A DNA stretch of 64,000 nucleotides from Streptomyces cellostaticus (GCF_001513965.1 NZ_KQ948015.1:146734-210733); one strand, 5' to 3'; counted from the first letter of the stretch, positions 1 through 8,321 are shown. Translations and numbers: made by a program. The notes: generated by a model from the sequence alone, not told the origin.

Positions 1-87
1 GGCATGCCCCCCGGATACCCCCCGTATGCGATCCCGGCCCTCAAGACCCCTTGATCAGCCAGCATATGGGACCACTAGGGTGCCTGC

Positions 88-534
88 GTGAGCACGTTTA
101 CCGATGAAAATGTCCCCGGCCGCTACGGCCCCCACGCCACCACCGAGGCCGACCCGCGCGAGGTCGGCCGGGTGCGCACCGAGTACTCCCCCGCCCACGA
201 CGGCGATCCCGACCCCGGCGAGATCGTGTGGACCTGGGTGCCGTTCGAGGAGAACGACGGCCGGGGCAAGGACCGTCCGGTGCTGGTCGTCGCCCGGGAG
301 TCGGTGGGCACCTTCCTCGCGGTCCAGTTGTCGAGCAAGCGGCACGACAGCGACCGGGAGTGGGTGGCGATCGGCAGCGGGCCCTGGGACCGGTCGGGCC
401 GCGACTCGTGGGTGGACGTGGACCGCGTGCTGCGGCTGCACGAGGAGGGCATGCGCCGGGAGGCGTGCGCCCTCGACCGGATGCGGTTCAACCTGGTCCG
501 CCAGCGGCTCCACGAGCGCTACGGCTGGACCTGA
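88..534 (+). CDS. PemK/MazF-family toxin-like protein
   Basis: This 148-residue protein resembles the PemK/MazF family, whose toxin members are sequence-specific endoribonucleases acting in the cytosol. The PemK-like fold begins after about 45 residues of acidic, Asp/Glu-rich extension: residues near 47-72 show the family pattern GEIVW...KDRPVLVV, with the first beta strand and the Arg-Pro turn. The GTG start lies just after TGCCTGC with no strong Shine-Dalgarno, so the N-terminal extension could be partly untranslated. No antitoxin-like small gene lies beside it; the neighbour at 541-1392 is convergent and unrelated. Either its antitoxin is encoded elsewhere or the protein has become a non-toxic RNA-binding relative. 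Family assignment is fairly sure; toxicity is not shown. Confidence 0.7.
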   Translation: MSTFTDENVPGRYGPHATTEADPREVGRVRTEYSPAHDGDPDPGEIVWTWVPFEENDGRGKDRPVLVVARESVGTFLAVQLSSKRHDSDREWVAIGSGPWDRSGRDSWVDVDRVLRLHEEGMRREACALDRMRFNLVRQRLHERYGWT

Positions 535-540
535 CGGTCA

Positions 541-1392
541 TCACCGGGTGACCGGACGCGTGTGTTCCGCGAACGCCCGCACGAAGGCGTCGCGGACCGT
601 CGCTCCCGGCGTGCGGTCCAGGATGCCGAACACCACGTGTGCGAACGTCCGCGCGAACCGCCCGTCGGGCCCGAGGAGCGCGCGGAAGGCCCCCGCGACC
701 TGCGCCGGGTCGTTCTGGAAGACGCCGCAGCCCCAGGCGCCGAGCACCAGCCGCCGGTAGCCGTGGGCGGCGGCGGTCTCCAGGACCCGCTCGGCGCGCA
801 CGGCCAGGGCGGCGGGCAGCTCGCCGGTGCGCTCCGGTGCCGTACGCCGTACGACGCCCGCGTTGGGCGCCGCGGCGGTCAGGAAACCCGCGCGGTACGG
901 CTCCGGCAGCAGTCGGCCCCGGTCGTCACGGAAGACCGGCACGGCCGGGGTGTGGACCACCCGGTCCGTGTAGAACGGGTCGCGGTGGGCGCGGTGGTGG
1001 TCGTAGAACTCCCGGGCCTCGAGCAGGCAGGTGTAGAGCGCGGAGGCGCGGCACAGGGCCTCTTCCTGGGCCTGGGCGCCGTTCAGGTAGCCGCCGCCCG
1101 GATTGCGGGCCGAGGCGAAGTTCAGGACGGCGACCGGGGCGTCGGCCAGCCTGCGGGCGGCCTGAAGACTGCTCTCGCCCGTGACCTCGAAGAAGGGCTC
1201 CACCTCCACGTCCGCGGGCACCGGCACCGGCACCGGCACCGGCACCGGCTCGGGGCCGTACATCCGCGTGCCCGCCCGGGCGGCCTCGACCGCCGCCGCC
1301 ACGGACACCTCCCGGCCGTCCGGAGCGCGGTACCCGCCGACCGCCACGATGCGCTCGGTCTCCGCCGCGAGGCTGCGCAGGCGCGCGCTCAC
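541..1392 (-). CDS. TIGR02452 family protein (microbial PARG-like macrodomain)
   Basis: This 283-residue cytosolic protein belongs to the TIGR02452 family, related to macrodomain poly(ADP-ribose) glycohydrolases. The family signature is visible: a 'VLNFASARNPGGGYLNGAQAQEE' type stretch (residues near 85-107, the GGG and QEE catalytic-type motif) and a C-terminal 'LGAWGCGVFQNDP' motif typical of macrodomains. I chose the GTG at 1392 (reading VSARLRSLAAET) because homologues start close to this point; upstream in-frame residues are rich in noncoding-looking Arg/His/Gly. A short run of Pro-Val dipeptides comes from five copies of a hexanucleotide repeat at 1217-1246. It could remove ADP-ribose from nucleic acid or protein; the substrate is unknown. 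Confidence 0.75.
   Translation of the reverse strand: MSARLRSLAAETERIVAVGGYRAPDGREVSVAAAVEAARAGTRMYGPEPVPVPVPVPVPADVEVEPFFEVTGESSLQAARRLADAPVAVLNFASARNPGGGYLNGAQAQEEALCRASALYTCLLEAREFYDHHRAHRDPFYTDRVVHTPAVPVFRDDRGRLLPEPYRAGFLTAAAPNAGVVRRTAPERTGELPAALAVRAERVLETAAAHGYRRLVLGAWGCGVFQNDPAQVAGAFRALLGPDGRFARTFAHVVFGILDRTPGATVRDAFVRAFAEHTRPVTR
1217..1246. repeat. Hexanucleotide microsatellite, 5 x GGCACC
   Basis: Five uninterrupted copies of GGCACC lie inside the TIGR02452 gene and are read on the minus strand as alternating Pro-Val. Gain or loss of one unit would keep the frame, so this is a candidate length-variable tract. Confidence 0.9.
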
Positions 1393-1669
1393 GGCGCCAC
1401 CCCCGTGGACTCCGTGACCGCGGCCCGCGCTGCCGCCCCCGTCGTGCTCATACACGCATCCTGGGTGATGCTGGTGATGCGGTGCAACGGAGTTTCCCGG
1501 TCCCCGGAACGGCCTGGAAACGCGCAAGAAAACGGAGGTTACCGATCCGGAACGTCCCGAGGGGCACCCTTGTGCGAATCGTTTCGACGGTCTTGGGTAG
1601 GACGAGTGCCGGCGCGGCTCGCCGAGAACCACGCCGGTGACATGGTGGTACCCGTAGGAGGATCCCGAC

Positions 1670-2983
1670 ATGTCCGACTCCATAACCGATGGCGGTGACT
1701 GTACGGAGCACCGCACCGCAGTCACCGAAGCCGAGGTGGAGGCCCTCGTCCGGGGCATCTGCTTCAAGACCGGCCCGCCCCGCACGCTCGGGGTCGAAGT
1801 GGAATGGCTCGTCCACGAGCTGCGGCTGCCGCAGCTCCCGGTGACACCCGAAAGACTCGAAGCGGCCTACGCCGCCCTGAGGACCGTGCCGCTGGCATCG
1901 CCGCTCACGGTCGAACCCGGCGGCCAGCTGGAGCTCAGCTCGCCGCCCGCCGCCTCCCTGATGGAGTGCGTGGCGACCGTCTCCGCCGACCTGGACACCG
2001 TCCGCGCGGTCCTCGCCGAGGACGGCCTGGGACTCGTCGGCGTCGGCCACGACCCCTGGCACGCACCCCGCCGGTTCCTGCACGAACCGCGCTACGACGC
2101 CATGGAGGCCTGCCTCGACCGCACCGGCACGGCCGGCCGGCACATGATGTGCACCTCCGCCTCCGTCCAGGTGTGCCTGGACGCCGGATACGAGGAACCC
2201 GGCCCGCTCGGGCACGAACGGCGCTGGTGGCTGGCACACCACCTGGGCGCGGTGCTGGTGGCGGCCTTCGCGAACTCCCCGCTGATCGGCCGGCAGCCCA
2301 CGGGCTGGCGCTCCACCCGGCAGCTGCTGTGGACGGAGATCGGCGCCGGCCGCGCGGGCGCTCCCCCGTCGGACGGGCAGCCGCGGGACGCCTGGGCCCG
2401 GCATGTGCTGGACGCCCCGGTGATGTGCGTCCGCCGCGACGGCAGCCCGTGGGACGTGCCCGAGGGCCTGACCTTCCGCGAGTGGACCCGCTCGCGCTCG
2501 CCCCGGCCGCCCACCCGGGCGGATCTCGACTACCACCTGACCACCCTGTTCCCGCCGGTGCGACCGCGCGGCCACCTGGAGCTGCGCATGATCGACGCGC
2601 AGCCCGGGGACGACGGCTGGATCGTGCCGCTCGCGGTGACCGCGGCGCTGTTCGACGACCCGGAGGCCGCCGAAGCGGCGCACCGGACGGTGAAGCCCCT
2701 GGCGGAGCGGGCCCTGAACCTGCCCGCCCCGCACAATCCGCTGTGGATCGACGCGGCCCGGCAGGGGCTCACCGACCCCGAGCTGCGCGAGGCCGCCGTC
2801 GCCTGTTTCGCGGCGGCGCTGGAGGCCCTGCCCCGGCTCGGCGCCACACCCCCGGTCATCGAGGCCGTGACGACGTACCTGAACCGCTACGTCGTCCAGG
2901 GCCGCTGCCCGGCCGACGACCTGCTGGACCGTCTGCGCGGCACCGACAGCCGCGCCCACGGGAGGAAGGACATCCGCACATGA
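1670..2983 (+). CDS. egtA: Ergothioneine biosynthesis glutamate-cysteine ligase EgtA
   Basis: EgtA (437 residues) makes gamma-glutamylcysteine, the sulfur donor for ergothioneine, from glutamate, cysteine and ATP in the cytosol. It belongs to the GCS2 glutamate-cysteine ligase family: an N-terminal 'TLGVEVEWLVH' metal/ATP-site type motif near residues 40-50, a 'GHDPWHAPRRF' stretch near 125-135, and a C-terminal 'RGHLELRMIDAQPG' motif near 300-313. The ATG start has a good Shine-Dalgarno (GTAGGAGG at 1655-1662). It is the first gene of egtABCD; its TGA overlaps the egtB ATG (ATGA at 2980-2983). The 277-bp upstream region (1393-1669) should hold the operon promoter; I could not define it with confidence. 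Confidence 0.93.
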   Translation: MSDSITDGGDCTEHRTAVTEAEVEALVRGICFKTGPPRTLGVEVEWLVHELRLPQLPVTPERLEAAYAALRTVPLASPLTVEPGGQLELSSPPAASLMECVATVSADLDTVRAVLAEDGLGLVGVGHDPWHAPRRFLHEPRYDAMEACLDRTGTAGRHMMCTSASVQVCLDAGYEEPGPLGHERRWWLAHHLGAVLVAAFANSPLIGRQPTGWRSTRQLLWTEIGAGRAGAPPSDGQPRDAWARHVLDAPVMCVRRDGSPWDVPEGLTFREWTRSRSPRPPTRADLDYHLTTLFPPVRPRGHLELRMIDAQPGDDGWIVPLAVTAALFDDPEAAEAAHRTVKPLAERALNLPAPHNPLWIDAARQGLTDPELREAAVACFAAALEALPRLGATPPVIEAVTTYLNRYVVQGRCPADDLLDRLRGTDSRAHGRKDIRT

Positions 2984-4317
2984 CCGCCGCCGAGACCGAG
3001 GCCACGATCCCCGAGGCGGACAGCGAGGCGCTGCGCGAGCGCGCGCTCGCCTCGCTCACCACCGCCCGGGCCCGCACCACGCTGCTGACCAGCTGCGTCG
3101 AGGACCCGGACCTCACCGCCCAGCACTCCCCGCTGATGTCCCCACTGGTGTGGGACCTCGCGCACATCGGCAACCAGGAGGAGCAGTGGCTGCTGCGGGC
3201 GGTCGGCGGCCGGGAGGCGATGCGGCCCGAGATCGACGGCCTGTACGACGCCTTCGAGCACCCGCGCTCCGAGCGGCCCTCGCTGCCGCTGCTGCCGCCC
3301 GCCGAGGCCCGGCGGTACGCGGCCGAGGTGCGCGGCCGGGCCCTGGACCTGCTGGAGGCCGCGGACTTCCACGGCACCCGGCTGACCGAGGCGGGCTTCG
3401 CCTTCGGGATGATCGCCCAGCACGAACAGCAGCACGACGAGACGATGCTGATCACTCATCAGCTCCGCAGAGGGCCGCAGGCCCTGACCGCCCCCGACCC
3501 CGCACCGGCCCCGCTGTTCACGGGTCCGGCCGAAGTCCTCGTCCCCGGCGGCCCGTTCATGATGGGCACCTCCGGCGAGCCGTGGGCTCTGGACAACGAG
3601 CGTCCGGCGCACCCGGTGGACCTGGCACCGTTCTGGATCGACACGACGCCGGTGACCAACGCGGCGTACCAGGCGTTCATCGAGGACGGCGGCTACGGCA
3701 CCGAGCGCTGGTGGACGCCCGAGGGCTGGGCGCACATCCGGCAGCACTCCCTCACCGCGCCGCTGTTCTGGCGCCGGGACGGCGGCCAGTGGCTCAGGCG
3801 CCGCTTCGGGGTCACCGAGGCCGTCCCGCCCGACGAGCCGGTGCTGCACGTGTGCTGGTACGAGGCGGACGCCTACGCCCGCTGGGCCGGGCGCCGGCTG
3901 CCCACCGAGGCGGAGTGGGAGAAGGCCGCCCGTCACGACCCGGCCACCGGCCGCTCGACCCGCTACCCGTGGGGCGACGCCGACCCGGCGCCCGAACACG
4001 CCAACCTGGGCCAGCGGCACCTCAGGCCCGCCCCTGCCGGCAGCTACCCGGCCGGTGAATCCCCGCTGGGCGTACGGCAGTTGATCGGTGACGTGTGGGA
4101 GTGGACGGCGAGCGACTTCCTGCCGTATCCGGGGTTCACGGCGTTCCCGTACAAGGAGTACTCGGAGGTGTTCTTCGGCTCGGACCACAAGGTGCTGCGC
4201 GGTGGTTCGTTCGCCGTGGACCCGGTGGCCTGCCGGGGCACGTTCCGCAACTGGGACCACCCGATCCGGCGGCAGATCTTCTCCGGGTTCCGCACCGCCC
4301 GCTCGGAGGCCGTCTGA
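2980..4317 (+). CDS. egtB: Hercynine oxygenase EgtB
   Basis: EgtB (445 residues) is the non-heme iron sulfoxide synthase that joins hercynine (trimethylhistidine) and gamma-glutamylcysteine with O2. An N-terminal DinB-like four-helix domain (about residues 20-160) carries the iron facial triad: His62 in 'WDLAHIG' and His148/His152 in 'QHEQQHDET'. A C-terminal formylglycine-generating-enzyme-like domain (about 175-443) follows, with 'VPGGPFMMGT', 'LPTEAEWEKAAR' and the ending 'FSGFRTAR'. It starts inside the egtA stop (ATGA) and its own TGA overlaps the egtC ATG (4315-4319), so the operon is translationally coupled. Length and motifs are typical of the family. Confidence 0.95.
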   Translation: MTAAETEATIPEADSEALRERALASLTTARARTTLLTSCVEDPDLTAQHSPLMSPLVWDLAHIGNQEEQWLLRAVGGREAMRPEIDGLYDAFEHPRSERPSLPLLPPAEARRYAAEVRGRALDLLEAADFHGTRLTEAGFAFGMIAQHEQQHDETMLITHQLRRGPQALTAPDPAPAPLFTGPAEVLVPGGPFMMGTSGEPWALDNERPAHPVDLAPFWIDTTPVTNAAYQAFIEDGGYGTERWWTPEGWAHIRQHSLTAPLFWRRDGGQWLRRRFGVTEAVPPDEPVLHVCWYEADAYARWAGRRLPTEAEWEKAARHDPATGRSTRYPWGDADPAPEHANLGQRHLRPAPAGSYPAGESPLGVRQLIGDVWEWTASDFLPYPGFTAFPYKEYSEVFFGSDHKVLRGGSFAVDPVACRGTFRNWDHPIRRQIFSGFRTARSEAV

Positions 4318-5096
4318 TGTGCCGTCACCTGGCCTATCTGGGGCCCGAGGAGCCGCTCGGCCGGCTCCTCACGGAGCCCCCGCACAGCCTGTACCGGCAG
4401 TCCTGGGCACCGCGGCGGCAGCGCTACGGGACGGTCAACGCCGACGGTTTCGGCGTGGGCTGGTACGCCCCCAACGATCCGGTCCCGGCCCGCTACCGGC
4501 GGGCCGGGCCGATCTGGGCGGACCTGTCCTTCACCGACCTGGCCCGGGTCGTGCGCAGCGGTGCCGTGCTCGCCGCCGTGCGCGACGCGACGCTCGCGGG
4601 CGCGGACGCCGAGGCCGCGGCGGCGCCCTTCACCTCCGGGCGGTGGCTGTTCAGCCACAACGGCGCGATCGCGGGCTGGCCCGACTCGGCGGCACCTCTG
4701 GCGCCCTCGCTGCCTCCGGTCGACCTGCTGTCGCTGGAGGCGCGCACCGACTCGGCGTTCGTGTGGGCCCTGGTCCTGCACCGGCTGCGCTCCGGTGACG
4801 ACCCCGCCGACGCCCTGGGCGACACGGTTCGCCAACTGGCCGAGGCGGCCCCCGCCTCCCGGCTGAACCTGCTGCTCACCGACGGCGAGACCATCGCCGC
4901 CACCGCCTGGGGCGACAGCCTCTGGTACCGCACGGCGCCTGGACCCGGCACGGTCGTCGCCTCCGAGCCGTACGACGACGACCCGCTCTGGCAGGAGGCC
5001 CCCGACCGCACCGTCCTCACGGCGAGCCGCGCCGGCGTGCTGCTCGCCCCGCTGGAGGACCCGGCGTCCGTACCATCGAAGGAGCCCTGTACGTGA
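4317..5096 (+). CDS. egtC: Ergothioneine gamma-glutamyl hydrolase EgtC
   Basis: EgtC (259 residues) is a class II glutamine amidotransferase-type hydrolase that removes the gamma-glutamyl group from the hercynylcysteine sulfoxide conjugate. The start is fixed by the family: MCRHLAYLG, in which Cys2 becomes the N-terminal nucleophile after Met removal. Further family features are 'HSLYRQSWAPRRQR', 'NADGFGVGWY' (residues 40-49) and 'FSHNGAIAGW' (near 115-124). The gene overlaps egtB by ATG/TGA and ends in a GTGA overlap with egtD at 5093-5096. Confidence 0.94.
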   Translation: MCRHLAYLGPEEPLGRLLTEPPHSLYRQSWAPRRQRYGTVNADGFGVGWYAPNDPVPARYRRAGPIWADLSFTDLARVVRSGAVLAAVRDATLAGADAEAAAAPFTSGRWLFSHNGAIAGWPDSAAPLAPSLPPVDLLSLEARTDSAFVWALVLHRLRSGDDPADALGDTVRQLAEAAPASRLNLLLTDGETIAATAWGDSLWYRTAPGPGTVVASEPYDDDPLWQEAPDRTVLTASRAGVLLAPLEDPASVPSKEPCT

Positions 5097-6055
5097 GTTC
5101 CCTGCGTGTCACCCGCACCCTTCCCGAGGACGCCACGGACGCCGCACTGCGCGCCGATGTCCGGCACGGCCTCACCGTCAACCCGAAGACGCTGCCGCCC
5201 AAGTGGTTCTACGACGCGCGGGGCAGCGAGTTGTTCGAGCAGATCACGGAGCTGCCCGAGTACTACCCCACGCGCGCCGAGCGCGAGATCCTCACGACCC
5301 GCTCGGGCGAGATCGCCGCCGCGAGCCGCGCCGGCGCCCTGATCGAACTGGGCTCCGGCTCCTCGGAGAAGACCCGCTACCTGATCGACGCGCTCACCTC
5401 CCTCAAGGCGTACGTCCCGGTCGACGTCAGCGACAGCGCCCTCACCCAGGCGGGCCAGGCGCTCGTCGAGGAGCGGCCGGGCCTCGAAGTCCACGCGCTC
5501 ATCGCCGACTTCACGGCCCCGCTGGCCCTGCCCGAGACGCCCGGGCCCCGGCTGGTGGCGTTCCTCGGCGGCACGATCGGCAACCTGCTGCCCGCCGAGC
5601 GGGCGAAGTTCCTGGCGTCCGTGCGCGCCCTGCTCGTGCCGGGCGACGGCCTGCTGCTCGGCACGGACCTGGTCAAGGACGAGCGGGTGCTGGTCCGGGC
5701 GTACGACGACGCGGCCGGGGTGACGGCTGCGTTCAACAAGAACGTCCTCGCGGTCGTCAACCGGGAGCTGGGCGCCGACTTCGACCTCGACGCCTTCGAC
5801 CATGTGGCGCTGTGGGACGCGGAACAGGAGTGGATCGAGATGCGGCTGCGCTCGCGCACCGCGCAGACGGTCAAGGTGCCCGCGCTGGACCTCGCCGTGG
5901 ACTTCGCGGCGGGCGAGGAACTGCGCACCGAGGTGTCGGCGAAGTTCCGCAAGGACGGCGTGAGCGCCGAACTCGACGCCGCGGGGCTGGAGTTGACCCA
6001 CTGGTGGACGGATGCGGAGGACCGCTTCGCGCTGTCGCTGAGCGTGGTGCAGTGA
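5093..6055 (+). CDS. egtD: L-histidine N-alpha-methyltransferase EgtD
   Basis: EgtD (320 residues) trimethylates the alpha-amino group of L-histidine with three S-adenosylmethionine to give hercynine, the first intermediate of ergothioneine. It has the family N-terminus (LTVNPKTLPPKWFYD, residues 27-41; ELPEYYPTRAE, 53-63) and the SAM-binding glycine motif 'LIELGSGSSEK' at 83-93. 'LGTDLVKDERVL' and 'EMRLRS' fit the substrate-binding half. The GTG start overlaps the egtC stop. No egtE-like PLP lyase gene follows; the next gene is on the opposite strand. In mycobacteria EgtE does the last C-S cleavage, so here that step must be encoded elsewhere. Confidence 0.95.
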   Translation: MSSLRVTRTLPEDATDAALRADVRHGLTVNPKTLPPKWFYDARGSELFEQITELPEYYPTRAEREILTTRSGEIAAASRAGALIELGSGSSEKTRYLIDALTSLKAYVPVDVSDSALTQAGQALVEERPGLEVHALIADFTAPLALPETPGPRLVAFLGGTIGNLLPAERAKFLASVRALLVPGDGLLLGTDLVKDERVLVRAYDDAAGVTAAFNKNVLAVVNRELGADFDLDAFDHVALWDAEQEWIEMRLRSRTAQTVKVPALDLAVDFAAGEELRTEVSAKFRKDGVSAELDAAGLELTHWWTDAEDRFALSLSVVQ

Positions 6056-6056
6056 G

Positions 6057-7313
6057 TCAGCCCAGGTCGGTCGCGAGGGCTTCGGTGATGGTGTGGGAGG
6101 CCCGGCGGGCCTCCGTCGCCGGGTCGGCCCCGCCGAGCACCTCGGTCATGTACCCCTTGATCGGGTTGTCGGCCTCGACCGCCGCCCACTGAGGGGTGTT
6201 GGGGGTCGCCCGCCCGTGTGCGGCGCCCACCGCCATCGCGGCGACCCCCTCCTCCCCCGCCACCGCGCCCGCCAGGGTGGTCTTGTTGGGCACGTAGTTC
6301 ATGGTGCGGGCGAGTTCGGTGTCCCATTTCGCGCCCGTGAGCGCCCCGATGACGGCCGTCGCGGCGAACTGGTCGTCGGTGTTCTGCGGGACGACGAGGT
6401 CGGACCCGCCGGTGAAGACCGTGCCGGGCCGGGCGGCGCTCTTGCCGGGCACCGGGAAGAAGCCCAGCTTGTCCTTGAGGCCCGGGTTCTGCTGCACGAC
6501 GGACTGGGCGAGCCCCGGTACGGCGATGATCTGGGCCACCTTGCCGCCGGCGAACACCCCCGCCTGGGGCGGGTGTTCCTCGTCGGCGTCCACGGGCCCC
6601 TCGCCGAGCGCCTGGAGCCGCCGGTAGAAGTCCATGCCGCGCAGCGCGGCCGGTGTGTCCAGGGCGCCCCGCCACTGGTAGTCCTTCTGCACGGCCAGCT
6701 CGCCGCCCTCGTCCCAGATGAAGCCGGAGAGGGTGTACCAGTCCTGTCCGGCGAGGTAGATCCCCTGGTTGCCGCCGGAGTCGAGCTTCCGGGTGTCGGC
6801 GAGCCACTCGTCGCGGGTCTGCGGCGGGGTGGTGATGCCGGCCTGCGCGAAGAGGTCCTTGCGGTAGATCACGACCCGGTTGGCCGCGTACCAGGGCACG
6901 CCGTACTGCTTGTTGCCGTCCTTGCCGGGTTCGGCGAGGCCGCGCAGCCAGTGCTCCTTGCCCCAGTCGCGCATCGACTCCAGCGTCAGGTCGGCGAGCT
7001 GGCCGTCGTCGACGTACTGCGAGACCTGGGTGTTGCCCACCTCGATGACGTCGGGCGCGTCCTTGGCGTCGTCCTTGAGCGCCGCCCGGACCTTCGCCAC
7101 GATGCCGGTCCAGTTCTGGATGCGGATGTCGAGACGCAGGTCCTGGTGGGTGCGTTCGAAGTCCTCGGTGAAGCGCCGCAGGAAGTCCTTCGAGGCGCTG
7201 TCCTTCATCAGCCACACGGTGACGGTGTGCCGCTGGTGCCCGCCGGGGAGGACCCCGCAGGCGCTGACGAGCGAGCCGGTGACGCAGAGGAGGGCGAGCA
7301 GACGACGTCTCAC
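6057..7313 (-). CDS. Orphan sugar ABC transporter substrate-binding lipoprotein
   Basis: This 418-residue protein is a family 1 extracellular solute-binding lipoprotein, anchored outside the membrane to capture a carbohydrate for an ABC importer. From the GTG start it reads MRRRLLALLCVTGSLVSAC, a short twin-Arg-rich n-region, a hydrophobic core and a lipobox with the lipidated Cys at 19. I prefer GTG 7313 over the ATG at 7337 because AGGA sits six bases before it. The body has MalE/CebE-type features ('GTVFTGGSDLVVPQNT', 'NKTTLAG', conserved Trp residues). No permease or ATPase gene is adjacent, so it must dock to a transporter encoded elsewhere, perhaps with the shared MsiK ATPase. The promoter carries a DasR-like operator (7409-7424), suggesting an amino-sugar link. 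Confidence 0.85.
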   Translation of the reverse strand: MRRRLLALLCVTGSLVSACGVLPGGHQRHTVTVWLMKDSASKDFLRRFTEDFERTHQDLRLDIRIQNWTGIVAKVRAALKDDAKDAPDVIEVGNTQVSQYVDDGQLADLTLESMRDWGKEHWLRGLAEPGKDGNKQYGVPWYAANRVVIYRKDLFAQAGITTPPQTRDEWLADTRKLDSGGNQGIYLAGQDWYTLSGFIWDEGGELAVQKDYQWRGALDTPAALRGMDFYRRLQALGEGPVDADEEHPPQAGVFAGGKVAQIIAVPGLAQSVVQQNPGLKDKLGFFPVPGKSAARPGTVFTGGSDLVVPQNTDDQFAATAVIGALTGAKWDTELARTMNYVPNKTTLAGAVAGEEGVAAMAVGAAHGRATPNTPQWAAVEADNPIKGYMTEVLGGADPATEARRASHTITEALATDLG

Positions 7314-7406
7314 GAGGGGTCCTGTTCTGTCTGTCATGGGCGGTGCGGACAGGGAAAGGGGCCCGACGTGGGGGGACGGACACGAAGGTCCGTACGGGTG
7401 TACGGG

Positions 7407-7435
7407 ATTTTGGTATGGACCAATGCAGAGGTCAA
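7407..7435 (-). promoter_or_regulatory. Sigma-70-type promoter of the orphan sugar-binding lipoprotein
   Basis: On the minus strand a -35 hexamer TTGACC (7435-7430) and a -10 hexamer CAAAAT (7412-7407) are 17 bases apart. The likely leader to GTG 7313 is about 85-90 nt. A palindrome lies in the spacer, see the operator entry. Prediction from consensus only. Confidence 0.5.
7409..7424. promoter_or_regulatory. DasR-like operator (dre-type palindrome TGGT-N4-ACCA)
   Basis: The 16-mer TTTGGTATGGACCAAT contains the inverted repeat TGGT-ATGG-ACCA. The known DasR-responsive element of Streptomyces is TGGTCTAGACCA within a 16-mer, so both half-sites match and only the central four bases differ. It sits between the -35 and -10 of the lipoprotein promoter, where binding of a GntR/HutC repressor would block RNA polymerase. 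Identity of the regulator is inferred. Confidence 0.5.
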
Positions 7436-7575
7436 GCGCTACCGGGGGTACGCGGGCGACGCCTCGCGCGCCGGGCGCGGATACGGCACGGTGGAGTACG
7501 GCGTGACATACCGGTCACGACGGACGTGGGACACAGGCACACCTCGCCGGCCCCACGGCGGAGAGGAGCACCCGC

Positions 7576-7791
7576 ATGACGAACCACACCTACCGGGTCA
7601 CCGAGATCGTCGGCAGCTCGCACGAGGGCATCGACCAGGCCATCCGCAACGCCATCGCACGCGCCGACCAGACCCTGCGCAACCTGGACTGGTTCGAGGT
7701 GACCCAGATCCGCGGCCAGCTCGCGGGCGGGCGGATCGAGCACTACCAGGTCGGCCTGAAGGTAGGATTCCGCATCGAGGACGGCGAGTAG
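7576..7791 (+). CDS. Dodecin family protein
   Basis: This 71-residue protein is a dodecin, which assembles into hollow dodecamers that store or buffer flavins (FMN/riboflavin) or coenzyme A in bacteria. The sequence fits the family throughout: 'YRVTEIVGSS' beta strand at 5-14, the helix 'GIDQAIRNAIARADQTLRN', then 'LDWFEVTQIRG' with the Trp that stacks on bound flavin, and the terminal strand 'EHYQVGLKVGFRIED'. A GAGAGGAG Shine-Dalgarno precedes the ATG. It is divergent from the lipoprotein gene and convergent with the HAD gene, so it is probably monocistronic. Confidence 0.93.
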   Translation: MTNHTYRVTEIVGSSHEGIDQAIRNAIARADQTLRNLDWFEVTQIRGQLAGGRIEHYQVGLKVGFRIEDGE

Positions 7792-7795
7792 GACA

Positions 7796-8287
7796 TCAGG
7801 TCCGGCCCTCCCGCTCCTGGGCGTCCTCCAGCGCGGCGGACTTCGCGGCCCAGCGGGCCCGCACGACGGTGAATCCGGCCCGTTCGGCGTCGTCGCACAC
7901 CAACTCGTCGTCGTCGACGAGGAACCGGACCTCACGGTCCCGGGCGATCCGGCGCAGGACCTCCAGCTTGGTGAACCGGGCGGGCCTGCGGTCGGCGTTG
8001 CCCCGCATACGGACGCGTCCTTCGGGCAGCCTGTGGGCGGCGAGCCAGGCCAGCGTGTCGCGCCGGCAGCGCTCGGGCCGCCCGGTGAGGTACACGATCT
8101 CGCACTCCCGGGACGTCTCCAGGCAGAGCGCCACGCCCTGAACGAGCGGCGGATCCCCGGGCGCGGCCGCGAAGAACGCGGCCCAGTTCCGCGGGCGTTC
8201 CTCCAGGAAGCGCTGGCGGTGCGCGGTGTCGGCAAGGGTGTTGTCCAGATCGAACACGGCAACCGGCCGCTGACTGCTGTCTGTCAC
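7796..8287 (-). CDS. HAD-superfamily phosphatase (polynucleotide 3'-phosphatase-like)
   Basis: This 163-residue cytosolic protein is a HAD hydrolase most like the phosphatase domain of polynucleotide kinase/phosphatases (PseT type). All four HAD motifs are visible: DxDxT as '[10 protein letters not shown]' (10-19), motif II Thr-Gly in '[10 protein letters not shown]' (near 64-73), a Lys in 'FTKLEVLRR' (near 105) and the acidic motif IV 'FLVDDDE' (near 121-127). No kinase domain is fused to it. It could repair RNA or DNA 3'-phosphates, but the substrate is inferred from similarity only. Its start lies 35 bp from the Zur box of the divergent rpmF operon. Confidence 0.75.
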   Translation of the reverse strand: MTDSSQRPVAVFDLDNTLADTAHRQRFLEERPRNWAAFFAAAPGDPPLVQGVALCLETSRECEIVYLTGRPERCRRDTLAWLAAHRLPEGRVRMRGNADRRPARFTKLEVLRRIARDREVRFLVDDDELVCDDAERAGFTVVRARWAAKSAALEDAQEREGRT

Positions 8288-8321
8288 CCGGTCACCCTAG
8301 CCACCCATGGCAAATTGCTAA

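Noticed and set aside
1..87. Possible gene fragment at the left edge
   Set aside because: The stretch is short, has no supported reading frame and most likely is the upstream region of the PemK-like gene.
1549..1574. GGAAC with GTG 18 bases on, upstream of egtA, resembling a SigR promoter
   Set aside because: SigR sites prefer GGAAT-N18-GTT; both elements deviate and GGAAC is frequent at this GC content, so it is not listed as a promoter.
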